From NCBI GenBank assembly GCA_965248635.1, contig OZ252114.1, forward strand, positions 3,224,001 to 3,288,000: a DNA stretch of 64,000 nucleotides, read 5' to 3'. The notes beneath the pieces are model-generated. The model did no database searches and had not been told where the DNA came from. It was given only the letters and a program-made list of their open reading frames with translations. Source of the DNA: CBDAPI01 sp965248635. GTDB lineage: Bacteria > Acidobacteriota > UBA6911 > RPQK01 > CBDAPI01. The translations under genes and the position numbers were made by a program. This document shows, in pieces, positions 8,744 through 16,274 of this stretch. Every line of letters begins with the position of its first letter. Positions within the stretch are counted from its first letter, which is position 1.

Positions 8744-9739
8744 CTACCGGATGGCAATGGGCCGGGCCGGCGACCCCGTCGCTCCCTTGAAGCGAATCGG
8801 TGTATGAATGAAGAGGAACTCGTACACTCGATCCCGCACCAGCTCTTCAAAGACCATATTCTCCAGGTTGAACACGCCATTTTTCGTGATCAGTTCCTGG
8901 TGGACCGGAAACACGAGCTCAGGATTCGGATTCGGAACCACTTCCGTGGTCCAGGAATCGGATCCCACCATGGAGGCCTTCTTGGAGACCACCCAGGCGG
9001 CTATCTCCAGACCGATTCCGGGAGGATTCTTGTTGTACTTCTCCGGCTGGCGCCACAGCTTGGACCATCCGTAGCGAAAGAAGAGCGCATCTCCTTCCCG
9101 GATCGAGTCGGGGTCAATCCCCTGTTTCCTGAGTGCTCCCTCCGCATCGGCCCGAGTGACCTCGTAACTGTGAGGAAGGTTGCTCTGTCCCTTGAAGCCG
9201 GCAACATCGATGAGAATGCCGCGAGTGATGATCGGCTTAACATTCTCGACTCCCAGCTTCTGCAGACCGTAGGGCCCACCCATCTCCTCTTCCTGAACAA
9301 AGCCGTTGTAAAAGACACTTTTGCTGGTCCCGTCCGCCATCCTCAGCCAGGTCCCGATGTGTCCCGGCCCGTCGAACTGAGTGCCTACCTGCCCGATCTC
9401 GGCGCACACAAACTCGTCGTTCCCGAGCAGCTGGTTCTTCCCCACCGGCCCATCCGGGTCGGGAATCAGGATGGAGTAGGTCCGTTCCCCATAAAGCGGC
9501 ATGCCTCGCTCATAGACGTGGCCCAATTCGTAGGTCTTCCCCTGTTTGACGAGCTGGATGGCTTCCATGATTTTGGAGGGCGTGATCCAGTTGGATCCTC
9601 CCGCCTGATCTCCGGCGCCCCAGATGGGGTGAGGCCACCACGGACCCTTCTCCCGGGTCTGGCCTGTCACCAGGGCCGGCACCAGCACCAGCACTCCCAC
9701 TACAACCATCACGCGCCCTGTTTCACTCAAGCTGCTCAT
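8744..9739 (-). CDS. Secreted cyclase-family protein (kynurenine formamidase-like fold)
   Basis: The start is ATG 9739 (GAGGTAAGGA upstream), giving a signal peptide ending near Val-Thr-Gly-Gln. The body matches the cyclase family (PF04199): 'YELGHVYERGMPLYGERTY', then the metal-site region 'QVGTQFDGPGHIG', 'RGILIDVAGF' and the C-terminal 'VHQELITKNGVFNLENM', the end-strand pattern of this family. The canonical motif is H-x-G-T-H-x-D-x-P-x-H; here both early histidines are glutamines while the Asp and last His remain, so this is a variant subfamily, and hydrolase activity of the usual type is doubtful. It is convergent with the oxidoreductase gene. Substrate unknown. Confidence 0.85.
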   Translation of the reverse strand: MSSLSETGRVMVVVGVLVLVPALVTGQTREKGPWWPHPIWGAGDQAGGSNWITPSKIMEAIQLVKQGKTYELGHVYERGMPLYGERTYSILIPDPDGPVGKNQLLGNDEFVCAEIGQVGTQFDGPGHIGTWLRMADGTSKSVFYNGFVQEEEMGGPYGLQKLGVENVKPIITRGILIDVAGFKGQSNLPHSYEVTRADAEGALRKQGIDPDSIREGDALFFRYGWSKLWRQPEKYNKNPPGIGLEIAAWVVSKKASMVGSDSWTTEVVPNPNPELVFPVHQELITKNGVFNLENMVFEELVRDRVYEFLFIHTPIRFKGATGSPARPIAIR

Positions 9740-10016
9740 GTCCTTACCTCCTCTGTGAGGCACCCATGTTAGCGAGGTAATGACGAGATCCAAAACGACG
9801 CGAACCAGTTTTGGACGCAGAGTTGCCTGACCAATCCCAGAATTGTGGTCCGGTTGGTCGGAAGGTTAGAAAAAAAGGGGACATCTACTTTCTTTCGAGT
9901 TTGTACAAATGGACTGCGTAGCCGGCGAAATCATCCTGAAACTGGCCATCGCTCAGCGCGTCCTTGTGTAAGGCAGCGGGTCAACCTATTCTTGTCGTTC
10001 CACATTCGAGACGGGG

Positions 10017-11204
10017 ATGAAGACACTACCTAAACAGGTCTGGCTGCTCGCTAGCGCCTACGCTCTGATGTTGTCAGGCGCCTCGGTGATCATTCTGACG
10101 GCGGGAATCGTGGGAACGCGGCTCGCACCTTCTCCCGGCCTGGCCACTCTCCCGGTCGCACTGGCGATTGTGGGGGTGGCCGCCATGACCCTGCCGGTGG
10201 GCCTGCTCATGGCGCGCCTGGGACGCAAGAAGGTCTTCTTGATGTTCGCCGGCGTGGCGGTTTCCGGAGCCTTGCTGGCGAGTTGGAGTCTCTCGATTCA
10301 GAGCTTCGGCTGGTTTTGCCTGTCCGCCTTCTGGATTGGAAGTACGGGCGCAGCGGCGCAGCAATACCGATTTGCCGCCATTGACTGCGTAAGCGGGGAT
10401 CAGATTCCGAAAGCAGCCTCCGCTGTCCTGATGGGTGGGATCGTCTCCGCCGTGATCGGACCCGAGGTTGCCCTGCTCGGAAAAGGTCTTTTCTCGGCCG
10501 AGTTTGCCGGCTCTTTTCTTTTGTTGACCGGGGTCTTTGTCAGTGGGGGGCTGGTACTGCTGGCGCTCAAGGACTCCAGGGTCAAGCACCAAGAAGCGGG
10601 CCAGGATAGCCGCCCCATTCTGAGGATCCTGCGCCAACCCGTTGTCATCGCCGCCATTGCGGCCTCAGCGATCGGGTTTGGAGTCATGAGCCTGGTCATG
10701 ACGGCCACGCCCATCAGCATGCACAACCACTACGGGCTGAGTATCACGGACACAAAACGGGTCATCCAGTCGCACGTGGCCGGGATGTATTTACCCTCCC
10801 TGGTATCCGGCTGGTTGATCAGCCGCTTCGGCTTTCAGCGCATGATGTTTGCCGGGTTGACTGCCTTTCTCCTCTGTCTTGGCATCGCTTACGCAGCGCC
10901 CGACCTGGTCAATTTCTGGCTGGCTCTGGTACTGCTGGGAGTGGGCTGGAACTTCCTTTTCCTGTCGGGCACTTCCCTGCTCCCCATGGGCTATGCCCCA
11001 GCAGAGCGGTTCAAGGTGCAGTCCACCAATGACTTTCTGGTGTTTTCCACCCAGGCGGCCGGCTCTTTGAGCTCAGGATGGTTTCTGTATCACTGGGGGT
11101 GGGCGGGAGTCCTCCTGACCTGCCTTCCGGCCGTCGGCCTGCTGGCGATCGTCCTGCTGCTGGCGCGTCCCGACTCTCGCGGCCCGTTCCCCGTGAAGGA
11201 TTGA
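10017..11204 (+). CDS. MFS transporter
   Basis: A 395-residue protein, almost wholly hydrophobic, with about twelve transmembrane segments in two halves separated by a short charged stretch (about 190-205: DSRVKHQEAGQDSR). Between helices 2 and 3 it has 'GLLMARLGRKKVF', a good copy of the MFS signature G-x-L-x-D/A-R-x-G-R-K/R. The second half has the pseudo-repeat 'SGWLISRFGFQRMM'. Start ATG 10017 follows GAGACGGGG. The family is certain; the substrate cannot be read from sequence. Its 3' end overlaps, on the opposite strand, an out-of-frame extension of the TPR gene at 11.1-12.4 kb, so the two units converge. Confidence 0.9.
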   Translation: MKTLPKQVWLLASAYALMLSGASVIILTAGIVGTRLAPSPGLATLPVALAIVGVAAMTLPVGLLMARLGRKKVFLMFAGVAVSGALLASWSLSIQSFGWFCLSAFWIGSTGAAAQQYRFAAIDCVSGDQIPKAASAVLMGGIVSAVIGPEVALLGKGLFSAEFAGSFLLLTGVFVSGGLVLLALKDSRVKHQEAGQDSRPILRILRQPVVIAAIAASAIGFGVMSLVMTATPISMHNHYGLSITDTKRVIQSHVAGMYLPSLVSGWLISRFGFQRMMFAGLTAFLLCLGIAYAAPDLVNFWLALVLLGVGWNFLFLSGTSLLPMGYAPAERFKVQSTNDFLVFSTQAAGSLSSGWFLYHWGWAGVLLTCLPAVGLLAIVLLLARPDSRGPFPVKD

Positions 11205-11534
11205 CCCGGCACTTGGAGTGCCGCACTCCAGACAGAAGCTCGCTTCAAGCTAGGGCCGTTCCCCGTGGCTTCCGCAAACACCGCCCTCACCTTGGGTGAA
11301 ACGGATTCCAGCGGCGCCACGAACTCGGGGTCGGTCTGGCGGCTTTCTTTGAAGTGCTTCCTGGCAGCAGCCAAGTGAGTGGGGGTCTCTTCCTGCGAAC
11401 GCAGCGAAACGGAGACTAAAGACGCCCCCAGAAAGAACGAAGCAGTAGCTCCAAAGCGGGGACGATGCCTCTCTCCCAGGTAGCTTCTCAAGCGATCAGC
11501 GGCTTCCCGGTAGTGACCCGTGTAGAAACTCTCA
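11090..11534 (-). CDS. Out-of-frame C-terminal half of the secreted TPR protein (reached by +1 shift)
   Basis: Immediately after the stop of the gene at 11532-12437, the +1 frame continues with a segment that reads as the natural end of a TPR protein: 'ESFYTGHYREAADRLRSYLG', then 'FGATASFFLGASLVSVSL', then 'ARKHFKESRQTDPEF' and 'VSPKVRAVFAEA'. The helix pattern and the 'S-P-K-V' ending are typical of kinase-linked TPR proteins. No independent ribosome site precedes it (first Met at 11491). The last 35 or so residues are low complexity, run into the end of the MFS gene on the opposite strand, and may not be native. Either the two pieces are joined by programmed +1 frameshifting at 11532-11545, or the gene carries an indel. 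Confidence 0.55.
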
Positions 11535-11545
11535 AAGCGCCTCCC
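11532..11545 (-). promoter_or_regulatory. Candidate prfB-like programmed +1 frameshift site
   Basis: Read on the minus strand: GGGAGG, two bases (CG), then CTT TGA. The release-factor-2 gene prfB uses a Shine-Dalgarno-like AGGGGG, three bases, then CTT TGA to shift +1. Here a shift of the CTT codon onto TTT continues as Glu-Ser-Phe-Tyr, giving a sensible TPR helix across the junction (LREAL|ESFYTGHYREA). The base after TGA is G rather than the poor-termination C of prfB. The resemblance is visible; use as a recoding signal is inference. Confidence 0.45.
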
Positions 11546-12437
11546 GGAGCTCGGTTTCTTCCCTCTTCAGCGTGTCCTCGATTTCCTCTTGTAACCAGAG
11601 GAGTTGGGTGGACGATTCGTCGAGGGTCAGGGCTTCCCGGGTCTTCTCGAGCGCTGCCGACAGGTCACCGGCCTCCATCAGTTCCCGGACCTCCTCAGAG
11701 AGCTGACTGATCGTCTTTGATTTCTTTTCATTCGCCAGGCGCCCCTTAACGTGACTTAACAGGGCTCGGGCTTCCCGGTGATTCTTGTGATTCCGAAGAA
11801 CTCTCTGCAGGCGGGTCCTGGCTCCCTCCAGGTCACCCTGGTCAAAAAGGACCACAGCCTTCCGGTAGTCGGCGGCCGCCGCTTCCAGTATTGCCTGGTT
11901 GAGCGCTGCCTCCACGACCGTCTTTCGCTCCCGGACCTCCTCGCGTTCGGAGTGTTCCTCAGACAGGCCGTCCAGCATCTTGTCGGCTTCCTCCCAGAGA
12001 CCGGCTTTGATCCGGTCATCGATACTGTTCAGGTCCTTGCGAAGTTGTTCCAGCGCCGGATTGCACGAGGCAGATCTTCTGGCCGCCTGGAGGTTGGGAA
12101 AAGTGGGGGACGTGGCTTCGATTTCGTAGAGGAGCTGACAGGCTGGTTCCAATTCCGATTGTCGAATCAGCAACTGGGCACGCTGCCAGAGGCGTTCGTT
12201 GTGGCGGCGAGTCTTAGTCTCGTTCCAGAGACTGGAGGCTTCTTCCCCCAGGGAGCCGGGGCAACTCAGAAGTGCTTCGGTCAACCCTTCCGCCAGGCTG
12301 AGATCATTGGCTCGAAAGGCTCGCCGGGCCTGCTCGAGCTGGTTCGAATCGCACTGGGCCGCCCGATTGCCCGCCGCTTGCAAGGCCAGAACCTGGCTCA
12401 TCAGGGCCATCTGCATCAGAGTGAGAATGATTTTCAT
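11532..12437 (-). CDS. Secreted helical/TPR-like protein downstream of a Ser/Thr kinase
   Basis: A 301-residue product with a signal peptide (MKIILTLMQMALMSQ... cut near Ala-Ala-Gly) followed almost entirely by amphipathic helices in pairs of about 34 residues, as in TPRs ('QARRAFRANDLSLAEGLTEA', 'AVVLFDQGDLEGARTRLQR', 'LMEAGDLSAALEKTREALTL'). It starts 31 bp after the kinase gene, so it is almost surely in the same operon and may be a periplasmic partner of the kinase sensor domain. The frame stops at TGA 11532-11534 in the middle of what looks like a repeat; the next frame supplies the missing end (see the entry at 11090-11534). Confidence 0.75.
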   Translation of the reverse strand: MKIILTLMQMALMSQVLALQAAGNRAAQCDSNQLEQARRAFRANDLSLAEGLTEALLSCPGSLGEEASSLWNETKTRRHNERLWQRAQLLIRQSELEPACQLLYEIEATSPTFPNLQAARRSASCNPALEQLRKDLNSIDDRIKAGLWEEADKMLDGLSEEHSEREEVRERKTVVEAALNQAILEAAAADYRKAVVLFDQGDLEGARTRLQRVLRNHKNHREARALLSHVKGRLANEKKSKTISQLSEEVRELMEAGDLSAALEKTREALTLDESSTQLLWLQEEIEDTLKREETELREAL

Positions 12438-12468
12438 GCGGCTGACTCCTTAGCCTCCTTCGAGCACC

Positions 12469-14076
12469 TTATTCCTCTACCCCTTCACTGAGAACCTGCT
12501 CTAGAAGAGAGGCTACATCAGTACTTTCCCAGAACTCGTGTCGGACTTCACCGGGAGCCTCCGGGCCCAGAGTCACGGACCGGGTGACCAGCCTCGAGCC
12601 ATAGGTGAAATCGAGCGAGTACTCTCCGGGAGGCAGCGAGACCACAAACGGGGTTTCGTCTTTGAAGACGCTCTGCTTGTCGGCATCCCGGACATCCACG
12701 GCTGCAAAAGGGGAAGCATCGACCGTGAGCGCCACGGGCTCTACAAAGATGGCCCCTCCCGCAAAAAAGGAAAGCGCGATGACGGAGCTCCCGGTCACCA
12801 GCAGAACTGCCAACCGGAGGAGCGCTGAGGTCTTCCGAAGAGGCTCCGGTGTTGCTGTCTCTCCCTCCGCCGCCGGGGTCTGCGGTTCCTTCGGATCCTC
12901 AGCCAGCGAGACCGCCTGCTGCGCGACGAGATCGTTCAGTGCACTGGTAAAGCGACCTGATTCGAGTGACGTTAGCCGAAGAACGTCCCGAACGGAGCGA
13001 CTGCTGTCGAGCTGCTCGAGAATCTTCAACTGGTCCGGGGAGAGAGCATCCGCCCGGATCGTAGCCGGCTGTTTGCGCAGAACGTTCGCTCCCTCCAGAG
13101 TTTCGCGGAGATTCACCGGTCTCGGCGTGACGAGCCTCTGAGCCAGACCGGCGGAATCAAATTCCGCCAGGACCTGGGAGGCACTCTGGACCCGTTTCTC
13201 GGGTTCCTTCTCCAGCAGCCGCTCGACCAGCTTCGAAAACTTCTCTGAAAAAGCCGAGTTCAATTGAGAGACGGGAGGAGGGACCTCGTTGAGCTGTTTC
13301 AAGTAGACGGCGTGCGGGCTCTCGGCATCGAACGGGTTCGATCCGGTCGCCATCTCGAACATCAGGATGCCCAGAGAATAGAGGTCGGAACGCGCGTCGG
13401 CCGTGGCGCCTCGGACCTGCTCCGGGCTCATATAGAGAGGCGTGCCCAGTCGCTCTCCAGCCGACGTTCTCGTCTTCAGAGCGATGTCCCTGGCCCGGGC
13501 AATGCCGAAGTCGAGAACCAGGACGGTTCCATAATTGTCAATGCGAATATTGGACGGCTTCAGGTCGCGGTGAATGACCTGGTGGTCGTGGGCGCACTCC
13601 AGGGCTCGGCAGATCTGCGCTGCGACGGAGACAATCTCCGACTCGGGCATGGGGCTCGACCGTTCCATCCTGGCCGCCAGATCTTCACCTTCGACATAAT
13701 TCATGACCAGGTATCGGAACCTGCCCGCCCGGCCGATGTGAAAGACCTTGACGATGTTGGGGTGCTGTAGTTCGGCTCCGATCCTGGCTTCCGTCACGAA
13801 CCGCTCTTCCACCTCTGGATCTTCGATCAGATCCCGTCCCAGCACCTTGACGGCCCACTTGCCTCCCAGTTCTTCGTGGGTGGCCAGGTACAGATCCCCC
13901 ATCCCGCCTTCGCCGATCCGTTTCTGTATGCGGTAGGTCCCCTGTAGAGCCTCTTTCAGGGTCGAGCGCACGTGGGGGACCTCTCCGGCGCGCAACTCGC
14001 CCTCGCTCTCCCGGTCGAAGCTGTCTGTTTCCGGTGGTCCGGTCTTCAGCCGGGCCCCGGGTGCATGCTTAGACAT
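12469..14076 (-). CDS. Transmembrane Ser/Thr protein kinase with helical C-terminal module and PEGA-like periplasmic domain
   Basis: A 535-residue protein. The kinase domain at about 48-315 is complete: glycine loop 'IGEGGMGDLY', ATP lysine in 'WAVKVLG' (K77), catalytic 'HRDLKPSN' (D171), 'DFGIA' (189-193) and 'GTPLYMSPEQVRG'. Residues about 340-395 form a helical segment (PDQLKILEQLDSSRSVRDV...) resembling the winged-helix-like DUF4388 tail found beside bacterial kinases. One transmembrane helix follows (about 418-445), then a PEGA-like beta domain ('PFVVSLPPGEYSLDFTYGS') outside the membrane. It heads an operon with a secreted TPR protein and is divergent from a LEA14-like gene and an FHA-pseudokinase, which suggests phosphothreonine signalling at the envelope. 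Confidence 0.93.
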   Translation of the reverse strand: MSKHAPGARLKTGPPETDSFDRESEGELRAGEVPHVRSTLKEALQGTYRIQKRIGEGGMGDLYLATHEELGGKWAVKVLGRDLIEDPEVEERFVTEARIGAELQHPNIVKVFHIGRAGRFRYLVMNYVEGEDLAARMERSSPMPESEIVSVAAQICRALECAHDHQVIHRDLKPSNIRIDNYGTVLVLDFGIARARDIALKTRTSAGERLGTPLYMSPEQVRGATADARSDLYSLGILMFEMATGSNPFDAESPHAVYLKQLNEVPPPVSQLNSAFSEKFSKLVERLLEKEPEKRVQSASQVLAEFDSAGLAQRLVTPRPVNLRETLEGANVLRKQPATIRADALSPDQLKILEQLDSSRSVRDVLRLTSLESGRFTSALNDLVAQQAVSLAEDPKEPQTPAAEGETATPEPLRKTSALLRLAVLLVTGSSVIALSFFAGGAIFVEPVALTVDASPFAAVDVRDADKQSVFKDETPFVVSLPPGEYSLDFTYGSRLVTRSVTLGPEAPGEVRHEFWESTDVASLLEQVLSEGVEE

Positions 14077-14214
14077 TGATCCACATTCAGTCTACCGCCA
14101 CAAATTCTCGTCACGTTGTGAACTGGATCACCTCCGGTGCGATTAACGGTCTATAAAATTGGACTGGATCAGCGGAATAAAACCTCTGGAGGAAGTGACG
14201 AAGGAGGACAGGTA

Positions 14215-14748
14215 ATGAAACTGGCAAGATTTTTTTTCGCGGCAGTGGTCATCTGTTGGACCGGGTTCGGCTTACCCGTTTTCGGTCAGGGGATGGCAGA
14301 TACGGTCTCCAACATTGAGATCACGGCTCTCCGGAGTCTTCAGATCGCCGAGTCGGACGACTTTTACTACATTCAGGTGGTCGTCGAGCTGCGCAATCAG
14401 AACGCCTACGCGATTCGCCTCAGGAAGGCCGATCTGAACCTTCGCATCAAACGCTACCTGGAGGAGATTCCACTGGGCAGGGCCGCCACCGTCGATCTCG
14501 AAGTGCCTGCCAACGCAACCACCGACTTGACTCTCATGGTCGAATCCGGGGACAAGGGCAAGGAAACTTTGAAGCGACTTTTTTCGGTTTTCAACGCAGT
14601 CAGCGACCCGGCCATCGTACCCACCGTATTTCTGACCGGAAGCTCGGATGTCGGCTTTCACGATCGGCGCGGCTGGCTCTATGAAAACGAGTTTGAGATC
14701 GACTTCATGTTTCGCCCCGCGGTCAAACGCCGGTTCCTAATGAAGTGA
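14215..14748 (+). CDS. Secreted LEA14-like (WHy-domain) protein
   Basis: The start is ATG 14215, preceded by AAGGAGGACAGGTA, giving a signal peptide (MKLARFFFAAVVICWT... cut after Val-Phe-Gly-Gln). The mature part is an all-beta domain with the LEA_2/WHy pattern: 'SNIEITALRSLQIAESDDFYYIQVVVELRNQNAYAIRL' strands (a hydrophobic strand then N-x-N-x-Y/F-x-I), 'GRAATVDLEVPANATTDLTLMV' and a final 'FEIDFMF'. Such domains occur in stress and envelope proteins and are thought to bind membranes or partners. It sits 27 bp upstream of the FHA-pseudokinase gene on the same strand, so the two probably share a transcript. Confidence 0.65.
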   Translation: MKLARFFFAAVVICWTGFGLPVFGQGMADTVSNIEITALRSLQIAESDDFYYIQVVVELRNQNAYAIRLRKADLNLRIKRYLEEIPLGRAATVDLEVPANATTDLTLMVESGDKGKETLKRLFSVFNAVSDPAIVPTVFLTGSSDVGFHDRRGWLYENEFEIDFMFRPAVKRRFLMK

Positions 14749-14775
14749 GCTCATATTCGGGAGCAGTGAGGACCA

Positions 14776-16170
14776 TTGAACTTTCAGTTCACTCTTACCG
14801 TAGTTGAAGGTGCCAGGAAGGGGAAGAGTCTTCTTCTTGCAGGGCCCGGGCGTCTCTTCTTCGGGCGCGGAGATGATTGTTTCGAAGTCTTGCCCCAGAG
14901 CGACCTGACCGCCGGAAGGTACCACGCTATTTTCGAGATCCAACCTCCCCACGTGTTCGTCACCGATCTGGGAAGCGTGAACGGCACCCTCTTGAACGGC
15001 AAGAAGATCGGCCGCAACCCGGACGTTCTCAATCCGGAGTCTTCCCCGCACAGCGACGAGCGCTTCTCTCTCTCCCATGGCGACCGCGTTACCCTGGGTG
15101 AGACGACCTTTGAGACCGGCCTCGTGGCTTGTCAGGTCTGCGCACTGTGCGGCCTGGAACTGCCCGGTTTCGTCGAGGTGGACGCGGCTGAGACCAGTCC
15201 TCTGTGCAGAAACTGCCAGCATCAGTTGGAGCCGGTCCCACGAGAGGCAACGGCTTCGAGCCCCCCCGTCGAGGTGCCCGGACAGGATGCGGCAGCTCCA
15301 GGGAGTGTCGAGAATCGACCGGCCCAGGAAGCACAACCGGAGCCTGATTCTGCCCACACTCCGCACCATGTGGCCCCCGTGACTCTGGCCGGCTACGAGG
15401 TGATCCGGCTGTTGGGAGAAGGGCCGGTGGGGCGAACCCATCTGGCCCGCAACCGGGACGACTCGAACCCGGTGGCGCTCAAAACCGTGCACCCGCCGGG
15501 ACATGACGGGGTCCGCCGACTCTCGAAAGGACTCGAGATCCTCAGCGACCTCAAACACCCGAACCTGGCGAGCATTCTGGATGCTGGGGCACAGGGAGAC
15601 CGGGTCTACTACGTGACCGATTTCAGCCCGGCCGGCAGCGCCCGGAAATTCATCTCCGCCCGAGGCAGGCCGCTCAACTGGGAGGAGGCCACCTCTTTTC
15701 TCCACCAGGCGCTCGAGGCCCTGTCATTTCTACACCACCGCAAGATTGCTCACGGGGCCGTCAGCCCCGACAATCTGCTTCTGTTCGGACTCAGTCCGAC
15801 CTTCGTTCTCAAGATCTCCGATACGGGGATCAGGCGGATGGTGGCGAATCTCCTATCCTCGGACGGAGAGCCACAGCTCGAGTGTTCGCAGGTCGAGGTG
15901 GCGGACGATGTGGTCGCCCTTGGCGCGACCTTCTATTACCTGCTGAACGGACAGGAACCGGCCCAATCCGCCCACGATCCGGGGGAGGGCGACGAAAAAG
16001 GGATCCAGCCTCTGGGGCCATCCCACCACAGCGTACAGCCTCAGCTTGCCGAGCTGGTGGACCGGGCCCTGGGGCTCAGTCCGGCTGGCGGATTCCAGAG
16101 TGCAGAGGAGATGCGCGAAGAAGTCTACAAGCTTCAGAAGAGGCTGGTTCGCCTGACCCTGCGCCTGTAA
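14776..16170 (+). CDS. FHA - zinc ribbon - pseudokinase protein
   Basis: A 464-residue cytoplasmic protein with start TTG 14776 (TGAGGA upstream). Residues 1-115 are an FHA domain ('RLFFGRGDDC', 'AGRYHAIF', 'GSVNGTLLNG'), which binds phosphothreonine. Next is a Cys4 zinc ribbon (CALC ... CRNC, about 121-147), then a Pro/Glu-rich linker, then a kinase fold at about 205-460: 'LLGEGPVGRTHLA' glycine loop and 'PVALKTV' with the ATP lysine, but the catalytic loop is 'AHGAVSPDNLLL' in place of H-R-D-x-K-P-x-N, and the DFG position reads S-D-T-G. The catalytic Asp and Lys are gone, so it should be inactive as a kinase. It probably recruits phosphorylated partners, such as the divergent transmembrane kinase, to the adjacent FHA-ABC exporter. 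Confidence 0.88.
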   Translation: MNFQFTLTVVEGARKGKSLLLAGPGRLFFGRGDDCFEVLPQSDLTAGRYHAIFEIQPPHVFVTDLGSVNGTLLNGKKIGRNPDVLNPESSPHSDERFSLSHGDRVTLGETTFETGLVACQVCALCGLELPGFVEVDAAETSPLCRNCQHQLEPVPREATASSPPVEVPGQDAAAPGSVENRPAQEAQPEPDSAHTPHHVAPVTLAGYEVIRLLGEGPVGRTHLARNRDDSNPVALKTVHPPGHDGVRRLSKGLEILSDLKHPNLASILDAGAQGDRVYYVTDFSPAGSARKFISARGRPLNWEEATSFLHQALEALSFLHHRKIAHGAVSPDNLLLFGLSPTFVLKISDTGIRRMVANLLSSDGEPQLECSQVEVADDVVALGATFYYLLNGQEPAQSAHDPGEGDEKGIQPLGPSHHSVQPQLAELVDRALGLSPAGGFQSAEEMREEVYKLQKRLVRLTLRL

Positions 16171-16274
16171 GGTCCCGCTCCGCCTCGTTGTGGAAGCGGC
16201 TTCCATACCGCGAACGACCAGCAGGGCGACATTTTCGCAAGCGGGGGCTGAGTTGCGGCCCAACAAAGTCCGCG

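Noticed and set aside
8804..9772. 322-codon plus-strand frame
   Set aside because: Shadow of the cyclase-family gene on the other strand.
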